Source: Ctenosaura bakeri (Eukaryota; Chordata; Lepidosauria; Squamata; Iguanidae). From it: a DNA stretch of 64,000 bases. The notes below the pieces were generated by a model, which was given only the letters and a program-made list of their open reading frames with translations, did not search any database and was not told the origin of the DNA. The stretch lies in NCBI GenBank assembly GCA_948474755.1, contig CAOLHI010001278.1:186001-250000 (forward strand). The letters run 5' to 3'. Shown here piece by piece: positions 23,116-35,088 of this stretch. Each line of letters begins with the position of its first letter. Position 1 is the stretch's first letter. The position numbers were made by a program, and so were the translations under genes.

Positions 23116-26090
23116 TTCAGCAGAAGGGTGATGCAGTGTAACTACCACATAACTATATGAGTGTAGATTTACACTGCGTGAGCATAATGTCAGATCTCAG
23201 CCAGTGTATATAGTGAGACTTATTTATTAGCTGAGTCCAGGCCTATGTGTATTTGCTCAGGTATAGGTTTCTTTGAGCTCAATGGATTTTACTTCCAAGA
23301 ATTTACTTGCTAAAAGACTGCAGACCTACAACAGTAATGTTATAACACTGTAAAATTGTTTCAGGGTGAGAGAGTAATGCTGCCAAAGTTAATCAAAGCC
23401 CCAGGGAGAAGATGGTACCACCTCTTTATGTTTTGTAGAGACCTTTATACCCACCAAAGTCAATCTTAATTTTACAAGCTGCCAGTCATCCACATTTTTT
23501 CAATAACACATAAGCTTAAAATACAAAACTGGGCAGGAATAGAAGAAGTAAAAAAAAGTAATAATCCAAGCAGAGAGAAGACAGCCAATATCATGTTTCC
23601 TACAGGGAAAAAATTGCCATCATTACAAGCAATCAAGAAATATTCCATATTCATACTTTATTTATTTAGTAACGCTCTATATTATGAAAGATAATAAACC
23701 AAATGCCATGGAAAATAGCTTCATCCAGTCGACTGAAGAAAATGTGGTATAAAAATGTAGGACTCTAGTTCAGCTCAAATGTTGTCGACAATAAGGCACT
23801 TGGTTTCATTACATAGCATGGATTCTGAAAGTGCAAGCTAGTGTTATTCTTACTAACTGCAATCCATAGACTGATTATGTCCTGTTAAAAAACCAATGGG
23901 ACCTGAGCACATATAACTACACATTGCATCAGAAATATTGATATTATTTTAAGAAGTAAATGGTGCCTTATTAGGCCAATGAAAAACTGGTGGATTCCAT
24001 AGATTTGCCACTCTTGATCCTGAAAGAAACTCTTGGCTGCGGTCCTGAGTATGCTTACTCTGAAGAAGTCCTAATTGGCCTCAGTGGGACATACTACCAT
24101 CAGGAATTTTACTTAAGCCTGCAGCCTATGGTGAAGACATCTGAGTTTCGTTATAGTGCACATTGAAGGGGAAACGTTAACAGCACAGAGTATGACCATT
24201 AAGGAAAGTGGTAAAATATAGATGGATGGTAGTAAATATAGAAGAGTAATCTGCACGTGGTTTGAGTTTTTAAAAATGGTTACAATGGGCTTTATACATA
24301 AAAGAGCTGAAGAAGATACAACAAAAGAAGTGTTTTTTTTAAAAAAAATATATTGTACACTGCTCTGGGATCTTGTGATATAGGATAGGTGTAATGTTTT
24401 AGACAGAGACAGACATGATGAGGATCTATTGAAACATATGAATCATTTTCCTTGTGTTGCTTCAGATTGCAAGTAGGGAATGTTATGTTTTTGACCACCT
24501 CTCCACCTAAACTCCTTGCAGGTAGCAAACTTGAGTACGCAATAATAACTTTTCTCTACTAGTTTTCTGCATGCAAGGTTTTTTAAAAAAAGAGAAAGAA
24601 AGCATACTCCTAGCAGAAGGTGCTCTATGTTTAGCACCTAAAATGTTTCTGGGACCTCCAGATATGACCATATAGTATTATTTTAATGTCAGAGATAGTG
24701 CCAAGCATCACCTGGCACCTGCAAGGGGCTCACACACCAGATACAGTCCCTTGGGCTTGCTTTTTCTCTTCACCATGCTTATTCACCATCTTTTTGTTCT
24801 GGCCCAGGCAATCATGGTGCTGAGAATGAGAAACCATGAATGCCAACATCTGGCATTGCTCCCTGGCTTTCTGTCTGAAAAGCAGGGATGTAATTCTTCA
24901 TTAGGTTGCTTCTTAAAGGAAACAATGAATCATTTTAGCAATTTTTTCCCCACTATAAGAAAGTATTTCGAAAACCAGAGTTTTAAAAACCCATTTGCAA
25001 TTTGGGACTCATTCTGCACAAAATTTGCATGTGGTTGTTTTGTACAAACAAAGAAACAGCATTTCTCTGCACAGAAAATGATATTTGTATGTAGAAATAT
25101 TACTTTCTATTCAGACAACGCTTTTCCCTGAGCAGAAAATGTCATTTTCTGTGCAAATCAACCAAGCCTGAATTTTGCTCAGAATAAGATCCAAGATGTG
25201 AAGATTCTGTCTGTCCAGAATTCTAGTAAAAAATGCTATGGAAATGATCCTTGAAGCATAGTCTTTTCATCAGGGTTTCTCAGCACTCAAAAAACATGTT
25301 TTTCAACAGTTGTGTGAATATTTTTGAACCTTCTTTTCCTCCCTTTTAGCAAGCAATAAGGTGGTAGCAATGGTAAGGAAAAGGAAAGACACAGCAACAG
25401 AAGAACAGCAGCAGTAGGTAGCAACAATGTGATGAGAAGGCAGACTGAAGGCAGAAGGCCATTAGAGGTGTCCCTCGTAACAGTCTTTAAAAAACTTGGA
25501 GCTGGTACTGATGTGGGTCTGGAAATATTACAAACATTCATCAGCTAGGAGATATGACTTTTAAAGGACCTTGCTTCATAGTTCCTCAGGTAGGAGCACT
25601 CCTATAGCTTACAAGTTTCTAGTTGTTTGGTTTAGTGTTCTGTCATGTGCCTAGATGCATGGTACTGCCAAAGATTTGAAATGATTATGAAAAACTTGGG
25701 TGACCTCATTACAATCAATTTGAGCTGATAGGAAAAGGTCACAGTGGGTCGGTGGATGGATAGATGGATGGATGGATTGACGGACAGACAAATTTCTAAG
25801 GCAGTTATATCTATTAGCCCTTGGCTGTATTTGCAAGATGTTCTCAGAATCCATCCAGGTTATAAAGCGTATCTATTGTGGCTTTCCTGATTGTAACAGC
25901 TTAATTATTGGCAATTACAATGCTAAAACAAACTAAACTCTTCATGGATTTTTAGCTAAGATTTCCAATGTTGCCATCTAAAGACACTTTCAAGTTCTAT
26001 TCATCTAACACCCCCTCCCCCATGTATGTATGGGAGAAGGAGAGAAGCACAAGCTAACACGAGCAAAATTCAGAAACAGAATTGTTTAAT
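23116..26090. other. No gene recognised
   Basis: AT-rich non-coding sequence. The 126-codon plus frame at 24751-25131 has a hydrophobic start but no recognised domain and lies in TTTTCTGCACAGAAAATG-rich sequence that may be an old repeat. A GGAT/GATG tract lies at 25750-25777. Confidence 0.4.
25750..25777. repeat. (GGAT)n-like tract
   Basis: Imperfect GGAT/GATA units seen directly. Confidence 0.85.
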
Positions 26091-26154
26091 ATGTTTATTT
26101 GACCATTAAAATACCATTAAAAAGGTGAGACATTTTTACTCTGGAGTCTTTTAC

Positions 26155-26712
26155 TCAAGACTCTTCACCTCCATGGGAGAAAGAAGAAAGATGTCCAAAC
26201 ATAACTCTGGCTAGATATTGAAGCCATGGATATATTGTTCCTAGTGTTCCAAAGTCCCAAAACGGACTCTGCAAACTTGTAGAATCGGCCTGTAGTGTGC
26301 TAATAGCAGGCTTTACCTCAGGGGATGTAGAAACAATTGGCTCCCACCATTTGTCTAGCGAAAGAGCTTCCAGTCCGTAGCTGAATACTACATTGCTTTT
26401 ATTCAAAGCCATGGATCCTGGGCTGGCTAAGAGCAACAACACCATATGTGGCAATTCTCCAAAACAATAAAAAGTGTGAGCAAACAAGTAGTTGAAAACC
26501 TGGGTTTCATGCAGCCACAAGAGAACCAGAATTGGCTCAGGCTCCTTATTGAGTGCAAATTCAGCTAGAAATTTGGGATTGTCTTTACCATAATGTACAG
26601 CATCTTTAAGCTGGGAGTAGGGAACCCCTCTTTTTTTGAGGGTTGCATTTCTCTTGGGGTGGTGGTGATGATAGGCCATCTGTTGGCAATCATATCTCAC
26701 TGTTGGGTTGGG
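26155..26712 (-). CDS. Unrecognised open reading frame, possible relic
   Basis: About 186 sense codons without a stop on the minus strand, the longest open frame apart from the CR1 one. There is no early ATG; the frame opens after TGA at about 26713-26715. Read from GTG it gives a His-rich stretch (YHHHHPKR), a mid section rich in hydrophobic residues (PHMVLLLLASPG) and an end HLSSFSHGGEES. A minus-strand AATAAA at 26094-26099 lies about 56 bases after the stop, as expected for a terminal exon or retrocopy. I recognise no family. An open run of this length is only mildly unlikely by chance in a 64-kb window, so it may be nothing. Confidence 0.22.
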   Translation of the reverse strand, partial: PNPTVRYDCQQMAYHHHHPKRNATLKKRGVPYSQLKDAVHYGKDNPKFLAEFALNKEPEPILVLLWLHETQVFNYLFAHTFYCFGELPHMVLLLLASPGSMALNKSNVVFSYGLEALSLDKWWEPIVSTSPEVKPAISTLQADSTSLQSPFWDFGTLGTIYPWLQYLARVMFGHLSSFSHGGEES

Positions 26713-26715
26713 TCA

Positions 26716-27390
26716 GAGCCAACTCTGAATGGGGCTAGAACCCAAAACAGGCAGAACAATAATGAGTGTTGGAAGAGTTTATGAAGTGGACGGGGCATGA
26801 AACTAAACTGAGGACTTCATGGGACTCATATGTGCTACATGGTCCTTTGGCTGTAGGCTTTCACCCCTGCAGAACAAAATGGATGAAAACACCCAGATTC
26901 TTTCTTCCCAACACCTCCTCCTGATTTTTAATTTTGGTGCCCAAATTTTCCCAAACATTGTAGGGGAGGCTTTTTCACCATCATTTCTTCCCTCTGGGCC
27001 ATTTTAAGCTCAGGAGAACATTTTTTTCTAAAACAGGAAGTGATCCTGAACCTAAAATGCCTTCTGCTGGTTCTAAAATAACCCAGGAAACACCAAAATG
27101 TAACAAAAATACCCCCATACCCTGTAGAAAGGGCACTTTGGGGCAATGTTTTGAGGGGATGTTGAGGTGGCATGGATTCAACCCTCCAAGTTCTACTGGA
27201 GGGCATTAATACAACCCACAGTTGTCTAACCCTGCTGCATAATCACTGGAATATGTCATATAGTCCTAAAAAGAATGTAGGAATATCCCAGGCATTTTTT
27301 GCAGAACCTTCATTGGATCAAGGACTTCTGCTCTAGATTTCTGCAAACAGCACGTCCATCAATAGGCACTTCACTCAATGCATTCAGTGA
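26716..27390. other. No gene recognised
   Basis: Non-coding; short minus frames at 26928-27206 without recognisable domains. Confidence 0.4.
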
Positions 27391-27425
27391 AATCTATTAA
27401 ATGTGCAAGAAGTCTACAAGACTAA

Positions 27426-27584
27426 GGCCATTTCTGCACCAGACTGTTATAGCACTATTATTCCACTTTCAATATCCTATGGAATCCTGAAGTTTAGGGA
27501 GGGGCTTAAACTGCAAACCTCAGGATTTCATAGGATGTTGAAAGTGGAATAATAGTGCTATAACAGTCTGATGTGGAAATGGCC
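27426..27584. mobile_element. Palindromic MITE, internally shortened
   Basis: TIRs GGCCATTTCTGCACCAG and the mirrored end. Flanks TAA and TCA are probably a diverged 3-bp duplication. The centre lacks the GAGAATTCTAAATGCCCC block. Confidence 0.85.
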
Positions 27585-27624
27585 TCAGTCTATGAAAGCT
27601 TATGCTACACACTTCTTTCTCTCA

Positions 27625-27824
27625 GGCCATTTCCACCCTACACTGCTATAGTGCTATTATTCCCCTTTCAACATCCTGTAGAATTCTGGGGTTTGTAGTT
27701 TTCTGAGGCCAAAGAGCTCTCTGGCTGAATTCTAAATGCCCCTCCCTAAACTGCAAACCCCAGGATTCCATAGGATGTTGAAAGTGGAATAATAACACCA
27801 TAACAGTGTAGTGTGGAAATGACC
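27625..27824. mobile_element. Palindromic MITE
   Basis: Full 200-bp copy with exact 3-bp duplication TCA (27622-27624 and 27825-27827), lying 40 bp from the preceding MITE. Confidence 0.9.
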
Positions 27825-27879
27825 TCAGTCTCAAAGGTGCTGCAAGATCCCTTTGCGTCCTGTACAGACTAATGTAGTG

Positions 27880-29386
27880 ATGTCTTGGAATACTACTTAC
27901 ATATAATAAGTAAGACTATTATTGTGTTGGGAAGACATGACCGATGTACTGAACTTTGGTCCAGTTTCCCATTTCCTTTCCGTCCTTGCAACGTCATATT
28001 CAAATTGATTTATCCATCCTATTTAATACTCTACAGCTCTGTTTTTCTGAGATATTTTTCTCTCTACTTATGCATGACTTCTGATGGTGTTAAACTTTAT
28101 CCGCTGCAGCTTCTGTGGTCAGTGAGAGCACATGACATCATTTTGCATAACTCTAATTGCCATTAAATCATGGGCCAGGACCAGTCTAGCCAGAACAATT
28201 TGATCCAGTGTAGAGGAAACCACCAGTAAAACACAGTGGCACTCATTCATTTCCCTCCCTTTTTTTCTTTTTGGCTTTTCAAAATGGCTTTAGCCAGGGA
28301 TATTTATAGAGGGAGATCAGTTATAATTTACTTCACCTCTCAAGTCCGCAAAGCCTAATTTCTCTTCTGAATTTATTGTGTGCATTCTTTCTTTTCCTCT
28401 TCACACACACGTACAAACATTTTACTTTTTTTCCCCCCTGTGGTACAACCTGAGGGGTTCACATTAGCTCCACTATGCCTTGACTGAACTGTCTTAATCT
28501 ATAGACCAATTTGCTCAACAGCTCCCTGCGGAAGGAACTTGTTGATTTTGGCAGTGTTTACTTTTCCTACAAACAAATCCAACCTTCTAGACCGACTGGC
28601 TCTTGAAAGTCACTTGAGAGCTGAAAGTATTTTTTTTTTTTTAAAAAAAAACAGTTACCCAAAAAAGTGCCCTGGGGCTTCCTTGCTCTCACCCCATGCC
28701 AATGTTTTAGGAAAAGCTTTTGTATTCTCCAAAGCTGCTTGAGGATAATCCATCGAGTCAAGACAATTCACAGAGTCAATAGAAAAGTCTGTAAAGCTGT
28801 TTGAGAATTTTGTTTCCCCTCCATGAAATGAGGGAAAGGATCTGTCAAAACATCAGAAATAAGGTTCTCAGCCTGGGGTTGATTTAAATACAATGACCTT
28901 TAAAAAGAAGAAGGAGAAAATAAGCTATCACACGTTTACGTTTCCTTGCTTTTATGGATCCAACCTAAACGTGTTTTCTCTGAACAGAGTTCAACAGGGC
29001 TTACTTCCTGCTAAGAACACTTAGGATTACATCCTTAAATGAATTCCAAGAGCATATCCAATTACAATCTACAAAGCTTTCATACATTTTATACCATTTG
29101 GATTCTACTGACTTCCCACCAATGCAGTCTACTAAGAGAAATGAACCCTATATACAAGGGATAGGCAATTTCCATAGGCCCAAGAGCTATGGAATATAAT
29201 TTCCATGTCATAGGACCTTGGAAGGCCCTACCTACCTCTTGGATCAAATATGCCCTAGAAAGAATCCAACTGGACATTTTGCTGAATTTTTATTCCTTGG
29301 CCTTTTTTAGGAAGAGGAGGGGACCTTTTTCCCAAAGTGGAAATAATAGGATGCTCATCTTGGCTTGAGATAGCAGAAGAGACTAA
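27880..29386. other. No gene recognised
   Basis: Non-coding; a T/A run near 28629-28650 is the only simple repeat. Sequence around 28230-28450 is CT-rich. Confidence 0.4.
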
Positions 29387-29575
29387 GGCCATTTCCACCC
29401 TATTTTGTTATAGTGCTATTGTTCCACTTTTGACATCCTGTGGAATTCTGGGGTTTATAGTTTATTGGGGCCAAAGAACCTGTCTGGCTGAGAATTCTAA
29501 ACTGCAAATCCCAGGATCCTGCAGGATGTTGAAAGTGGAACAATAGCACTAAAACAGTGTAGTGTAGAAATGGCC
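29387..29575. mobile_element. Palindromic MITE
   Basis: TIRs GGCCATTTCCACCC and the mirrored right end; flanks TAA and TGA. Confidence 0.88.
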
Positions 29576-29907
29576 TGAAAGGAAATAAAAAGTGTATATT
29601 TCAAATAGAAAAAAAATCAGTCAAGTAGCTGATCACATTTCCTAGAGATCACAGTTAGCTCTTCAAACAAAAACAAAAAAATATAAAAGAATTTTTAAAA
29701 TGGTGGCAAAACTTTAGGGGGAGATTTTTAAGGGCACAGGGGTTGCAGTGGGCCTTCAGAGGTCGCATGTGGCCCATAGACTAAATTGACTCACCCCTTT
29801 GTAAACCAATAGCAAACTTGTCAAGATGCTTATCTAACCAAAATAGCACAATGCACCTGGTAGATGAAGAAATTAGCAAGCCTGGAGAAACTCATTTTGG
29901 TGGTTTT

Positions 29908-30032
29908 AAATGTAGGCTATCTTTTGGAAGAAGGAACTGGCAAAACCACCTCTGAGTATTCCTTGCCTAAGAAAACCCTATGAAATTCACAAGGTTGCCA
30001 TAAGGCAACAGGTGATTTGAAGGTGCGTACAA
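29908..30032 (+). mobile_element. 5S-headed SINE, 3' portion
   Basis: Starts at the last bases of the 5S-like head (TGTAGGCTAT), then GAAGGAACTGGCAAAACCAC, CCTTGCCTAAGAAAACCC and the GTGATTTGAAGG tail. The 5' two-thirds of the head are absent, as expected of a 5'-truncated retroposon. Confidence 0.8.
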
Positions 30033-30091
30033 AATATCTTTGGGGATTACTTCTCTCTCAAATTGGAAATGCCTCAGAACAGTAAGACTGA

Positions 30092-30293
30092 GGCCATTTC
30101 TGCACTACACTGTTATATAGCTATTATCCCACTTTTGACATCCTGTGGAATACTGGGGTTTGTAGTTTACTGAGGCCCAAGAGCTCTCTGGCTGAGAATC
30201 CTAAATGCCCCTCCCTAAACTGCAAATGCCAGGATTCCATAGGATGTTGAAAGTGGAACAATAGCAGTAAAACAGTGTAGTGCAGAAATGGCC
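30092..30293. mobile_element. Palindromic MITE
   Basis: Full copy with exact 3-bp duplication TGA (30089-30091 and 30294-30296). Confidence 0.92.
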
Positions 30294-30953
30294 TGAGCCT
30301 GTGTAGGCTAGCCATAGAGTGATAATGATGGACCGAGAATACTGAGAATATTCGGTGACCTTGAAAAGTTGATTGGTGATTGGCTACTGCTGGAAAAGAA
30401 AGCTGTTTAGTTGCTTGCCTTACCATCACAGCATGGGGTCAGTAGTGTTCAGTTGGACCTGAGACGGGTGCTTCTCCATGGCATTCCAGTTTTACTCCCA
30501 GTTTTCTTTCAGATATATGTTGAATGGGCTTTGCAAAGAGTGAGACCACTTGGGAATTGCTTATTTAATTCACACAAGAGTTTCAAACACTCTTTTCCCA
30601 CTGGCTGACAATTTTGTACATTTTCTGATCACTTTTCATGTTTCATGACATTTTATGAAAACTTCCTCTGTGCAAAGTCATTATTTTTTGTGCCGTTTTT
30701 TGCAATGCTTTTCACACTGGATGATGCATTTCACCTAAAAACTATCACTTTGCGTACAAAAACATGTGAGGAACAAAGCAACATGGGTCTGCAAAAAGTC
30801 ATCAGATTTGAAAAATCTCAAGGTAGTTTGACCATTGTTTCTTCCGGATGCCTTGATATGTCAAGACATGAGAAAATTTGCAAGGCATCGTTACACTCCT
30901 ACATAGGAATGATGCTGGTTAGAAGATACGAAGAGCTGTAGTACTCCTCCAGT

Positions 30954-31190
30954 GGGCCTAAATACCCTAAAGGCACCAGATCCTGTCTGACCTTGGAAGC
31001 TAACCATGGTCAGCACTGGTGAGTATTCGGGTGAGAGGCCACCAATGAATTTTAGGTGCTGTAGGCTAGATTTCAGAGGAAGGGACTGGTAAACCCACCT
31101 CTGAGTATTCATTGCCTAAGAAAACTCCATGAAATTCAGCGGGTTGCCATAAGTTGATAGGTGACTTGAAGGCATATACAAGCACATGGT
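30954..31190 (+). mobile_element. 5S-rRNA-headed SINE, near full length
   Basis: Positions 30954-31070 align with vertebrate 5S rRNA along its length: CAGATCCTGTCTGACCTTGG, AAGCTAACCATGGTCAG, GTGAGAGGCCACC and GGTGCTGTAGGCT. The body (GGAAGGGACTGGTAAACC) and a tail, TTGCCATAAGTTGATAGG then TGACTTGAAGGC, follow. The tail resembles the BovB 3' ends at 47290-47615 and 54010-54305. The 5S part supplies an internal RNA polymerase III promoter in such SINEs; this copy is mutated. Confidence 0.88.
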
Positions 31191-31194
31191 ACTC

Positions 31195-32678
31195 CTTGAA
31201 AGTGAGAGAGCTGATCCCAAGCCATCCATGCTCATATGACTCTCAATTGTGAACCTCTTCGAAACAGACATTAGAACTCCAGTCTGCCTTAAATGTCTGC
31301 TCATTTTGCTGGATGCCCTCCTCAGGCATTAAGCCATTTCCATCTTAAAAGCTTAGGGTCACTGTCTGGGGAGTTGCAGAGGCATTCTTGATGTCTGGCA
31401 GCTGGGGGGAAAAAAATCACCCTGCAGCAGCACTATTCACAAGCCAAACTGCTCTGTGGGAGCGTGGAGGTAATGAGGGTCTAACGAGCACAAAAAGGCA
31501 CTTTGTCCAGAGAAGAGCAAGCTGTCATTGATTGGATTTGTGCAGCTATGCCTTAAGTACAAATAAGGTGCATGGGGGGGGTGGGGAGAGATGTGAAATG
31601 GTCCAAAGGAAATTTTTTTTAAAAAAAAGTGCTCTGGACTGGGGGAGGGAGAAAACAAATGTTATGGAGAAGATACACTTATTTCAATGGTTCGTTAATG
31701 AGTCAAAAATGTAGGCAGGCCATTATCGTGTCTATTGAATGCAGTAAATTAAGTAACCTTTGGAATATTCAGGGAAGGATCCCCCACATGTTAGTGCTCA
31801 CAGATGATCTGAAAACAAATGGCTGTGTCAGAAATGGATACCCGAGGCTCTTCTGCAGAACTTTTGTTTCCTTCCTGCATGTGAGAATTACAACTCATAG
31901 GCTTGTATATATAACAACAACTAAAAAAAAAAAAGGGGGGAGGAGGAGGGCTTGGTATTTTAATGGATAATTAGCTAGGCTGAGACATTCCCTCGAGGTC
32001 CTCGTTCATTTTGATTAACAGTGGAACTTGGCTGTGCCGCATCTATGGTACTACAGTGTCTATTACTTCTCAGCGATTAAATGTAGATTTGGTGTTTTAA
32101 TTTATACCTCGGGGAATGGAAGCATATTATTGCCACCACCCTAAAGCCACCTGTCTCTTTAAATTGACACGAAGTGAGAGGCTCCCGGTCTTCCCCATCC
32201 TGCCCCCCTTTTTAAAAAAAGAAACAACACTTTCCATTTGCTTCATCTATAAATAGAGCCCTATACTCATGGCTGACACCTGACGACAGCAGCCAGATCT
32301 TAAGGTTTCACTGCTGTTCACATATACTTCCTATGGGTTACATTTTAGATGTCATTTGTCCACCTTTCACATAGGAGATTAGTCAAATATTAAATCCTGC
32401 TCAGGTATCTTGAGGCTTTGATAGACAACTAGTAAAAAACCACCACAGACCACAAACCACCTTGTCTTTACTGATTGTTATCTGCTGATCATTCCAGTTG
32501 TTTTATCCTTTGAGTAAGTTACTGTTTTCCTTTCCTAGAAAAAATGAGGACTAGATTCTTTCTTTTCAGTGGGAGGAATTTTGCATAGACAGAACTCCGT
32601 GAGTTATAGATTAGACCCCAAGATGACTTTGTGCTAGCTAAGTGCTTTTTCATTGCATTTTCTTCCAGCTTAACAGCA
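31195..32678. other. No gene recognised; possible conserved segment at 32000-32290
   Basis: No exon recognised. The part around 32000-32290 is complex, free of known repeats, and contains AT-rich homeodomain-like motifs. Confidence 0.35.
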
Positions 32679-33034
32679 TACCTTCCAACATTTCATAGAT
32701 GAAAATTGGGACACACATGGCCAACAAGCCACAGTGTGTGGTCAAGATGGCAAAAGTTATTAATGAGGAGGAGCACACAAGTTAGGAGAGGCTGCAGAAG
32801 TTTGCTTTTGCCTGAGCCTATTGGGAAGGGCAAGATTCCATCCCTTCCTTTCTCCCCCCTTCCTGAGTAAAATGAGTGGAAACTACTTTTGCACTTTGAA
32901 CACACTTTGCAGCAATTGAGTACAGATGGAAAAAGTGGGAGGAGGAAACAAAAATGAGGACATTTTGAAAACAGCTGTAAAAATAAGATGATAAAAGGGA
33001 TTGTCCTTGTCAAATTAGGAAAGTTGGAGAGGAT
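32679..33034 (+). mobile_element. TIR repeat family A, copy 3
   Basis: Starts TACCTTCCAACATTTCATAG and ends GTTGGAGAGGAT. It shares blocks with 3313-3675 throughout and with 11-382 in reverse. No coding capacity. Confidence 0.65.
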
Positions 33035-33540
33035 GTAATGGAAAAGTTTTATGCAAGAAAAGTGACTCCCAAGGTCAGAAAGTCCTCTGTCCTAAATACA
33101 GATCCTATTTTAATTGGAATAGACCTATAAAATGAAGAAACTGGATGTTTATTTAGAGAAGTCTTCAAGAAGCTCTTACGTAAGAATTTGTGGAATAGCT
33201 CTAATGTTTTTCCCATGAACCACGGAATTTGTATGGATCCAAGTCTGTGGTTGCATCTGGATTGTAAAATTTTGGTTTAATTATCCGAGATATGCTAAAG
33301 CTTTAGGTAGCTGCATGCAACTACTTTGATTTTACCTTTGCGCAAAGGACAAGACACACAAAGATTAATTAATCATTGCTTCCTGTTGTGTCCAAACTGG
33401 GGAAAAAACGGCTAACAGCTTTTGAACAAGCCAGACTGTGAATTCATGGATTATTGGAGAGCCATTTACCATAGTTCTCAGTTCTAATGTAACAGGAGGC
33501 TATGTTTACTGGAGTTCCTGGCTTGTTTGCTTGCTCATGC

Positions 33541-33620
33541 ACAGATGTACAAAGCACCTTTGTACAAGTGCCTGAATCTTACAGATATACAAAGCACCTT
33601 TATACAGGTGTCTGAATCTT
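33541..33620. repeat. Tandem duplication, 2 x 40 bp
   Basis: Units 33541-33580 and 33581-33620 differ at four positions, all transitions. Confidence 0.95.
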
Positions 33621-33675
33621 TATGTATATATCAGTTTACTGAACCAAGATCTTGATTGTTCAGAGTAGGCCTAAG

Positions 33676-33755
33676 TAATGTAATATTTTCCTGCCTCCCA
33701 TATAATAGATTTCAGTAATGTAATATTTTCCTGCCCCCCATATAATAGATTTCTG
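33676..33755. repeat. Tandem duplication, 2 x 40 bp, unrelated unit
   Basis: Units 33676-33715 and 33716-33755, sharing TAATATTTTCCTGCC and CCATATAATAGATTTC, near-identical. Confidence 0.95.
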
Positions 33756-34821
33756 TGATGTATTTTGTCATAACTGACAGTTTTCTTTTGGCTGATGTGC
33801 TTGTTCTGTTTAGTCAGAAACTGCAATTTTAGTTGTTCAGATCTGTAGCTATAAAAGACATCCAGTGTGTGGGCAAGCATAATGGTTCTCCTCATTTCAT
33901 TCTTGACTTTTACAACTTGAAAAGGAAAGTGTAAAGGGATATAAAAGCATTTGTGTAAATTTTGTCTGGCCTGGTGTGAATGTGAAAGGTAGTAATGTCT
34001 CTCACATGCAGAATAATTAGTATTCACAAGCAGAAGGTGAACAACAATCTGTCCCAAAGCAGCACCACTGCCACCACCACATATACAGAGTCCAGTAGAG
34101 AAATAAAGCAGGCTCTTCTTTGTAAAGTAAGTTTACTTACAAATATTAAAGATTTCATAACATGTTGTGGTGTGAGGCTCTGTAACATGTGCTCTTCAGA
34201 TATGAGAAAGCTGAGCTGAGAAAGAGAAGTGTATCATGCAAAATGGAGGACAAACAAACTCATGCTAAACTGGTACAGAAAGCGGATAGGTGTGCTAAAG
34301 TTGCTACCTCTAACAAGAGTTGGCTTTACATTCCTTCCATATGTATAGGCCATTTCTGCACTGCACTGTTATAAATGCCCCTCCCTATGTTACCATAATT
34401 CTGACATGCCTGGTGATAGCACTAGATATCTCTTGATATCAAACTTATTTGGCCTTTACTTGACCTTTCTCTGCCACCCTGCTCCATGTGTTTGCAAGGG
34501 CCACTGGACAAGCACATAAACAGGTGTGGCCGTTAATGGTTGGACATTCCAATCCCCATTTAGGCAGGCAGATTAATGCCTCTCTGTTGCTTCAGGGACC
34601 ATCTTCTTGCAGACACACCTTGCTTAAGTGCGACTTTACACAAAGGTGCACGGCCAGGGCTGACACTTTCTTTATGCTGAGCCATTTGCATACTGGCTAT
34701 ACTATTGTCATCCAGCGCTAAGCTCATCATGCAAAACCTGACCTTTTCCAACGCTATTGTCCCGCTCCAGATTCTCTTTGTTCTCACCGAGCATGGCATG
34801 GCCTGTAGGCACAATCCACCC

Positions 34822-34829
34822 TATAAAAA
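34822..34829 (+). promoter_or_regulatory. LTR TATA box
   Basis: TATAAAAA about 260 bases before the LTR polyadenylation signal, in the expected U3 position. Confidence 0.7.
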
Positions 34830-35088
34830 GTCCCCGATTCTGAGTCCTCCTCGGAACACTCACCCCTTGGACTGCTCGGATCACCCTGGACTTCCATCCT
34901 GCCTTGCTGTCGGTTTGTCCAGCGAGTCGCCCCCTCAGCGAACCGCGCTGAGCTTTCTTCCCTGCAACTCTCCGTTCTCTCTAGGACTACGAGGAAAGGT
35001 GTCGTATCACCCATCCACCCTGAAAACTTTAATTTCTAATTTCTAGTTAGTTGTGTGTTTGTGGTATCTTTTCTGTTGTTTGTCCTTT

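Larger units (their letters stand above)
27395..27876 (+). mobile_element. Decayed reptile retroelement tail, split by two MITEs
   Basis: Three remnants, at about 27395-27425, 27585-27624 and 27825-27876, read in order as a segment containing GAAAGCTTATGCTAC, CAGTCTCAAAGGTGCTGCAA and TGTACAGACTAA. I recognise this pattern from a repeat common in reptile genomes, without being sure of its family name. The MITEs at 27426-27584 and 27625-27824 interrupt it. Confidence 0.45.
33036..34340. other. No gene recognised
   Basis: Contains two 40-bp tandem duplications. The 128-codon minus frame at 33671-34057 runs through one duplication and has no recognised domain. Confidence 0.4.

Noticed and set aside
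24751..25131. 126-codon frame with hydrophobic start
   Set aside because: No recognisable family; the sequence is rich in AGAAAATG/CATTTTCT repeats and probably an old repeat.
30954..31070. A functional 5S rRNA gene
   Set aside because: Many substitutions against 5S rRNA, and it runs straight into a SINE body and tail shared with four other copies.
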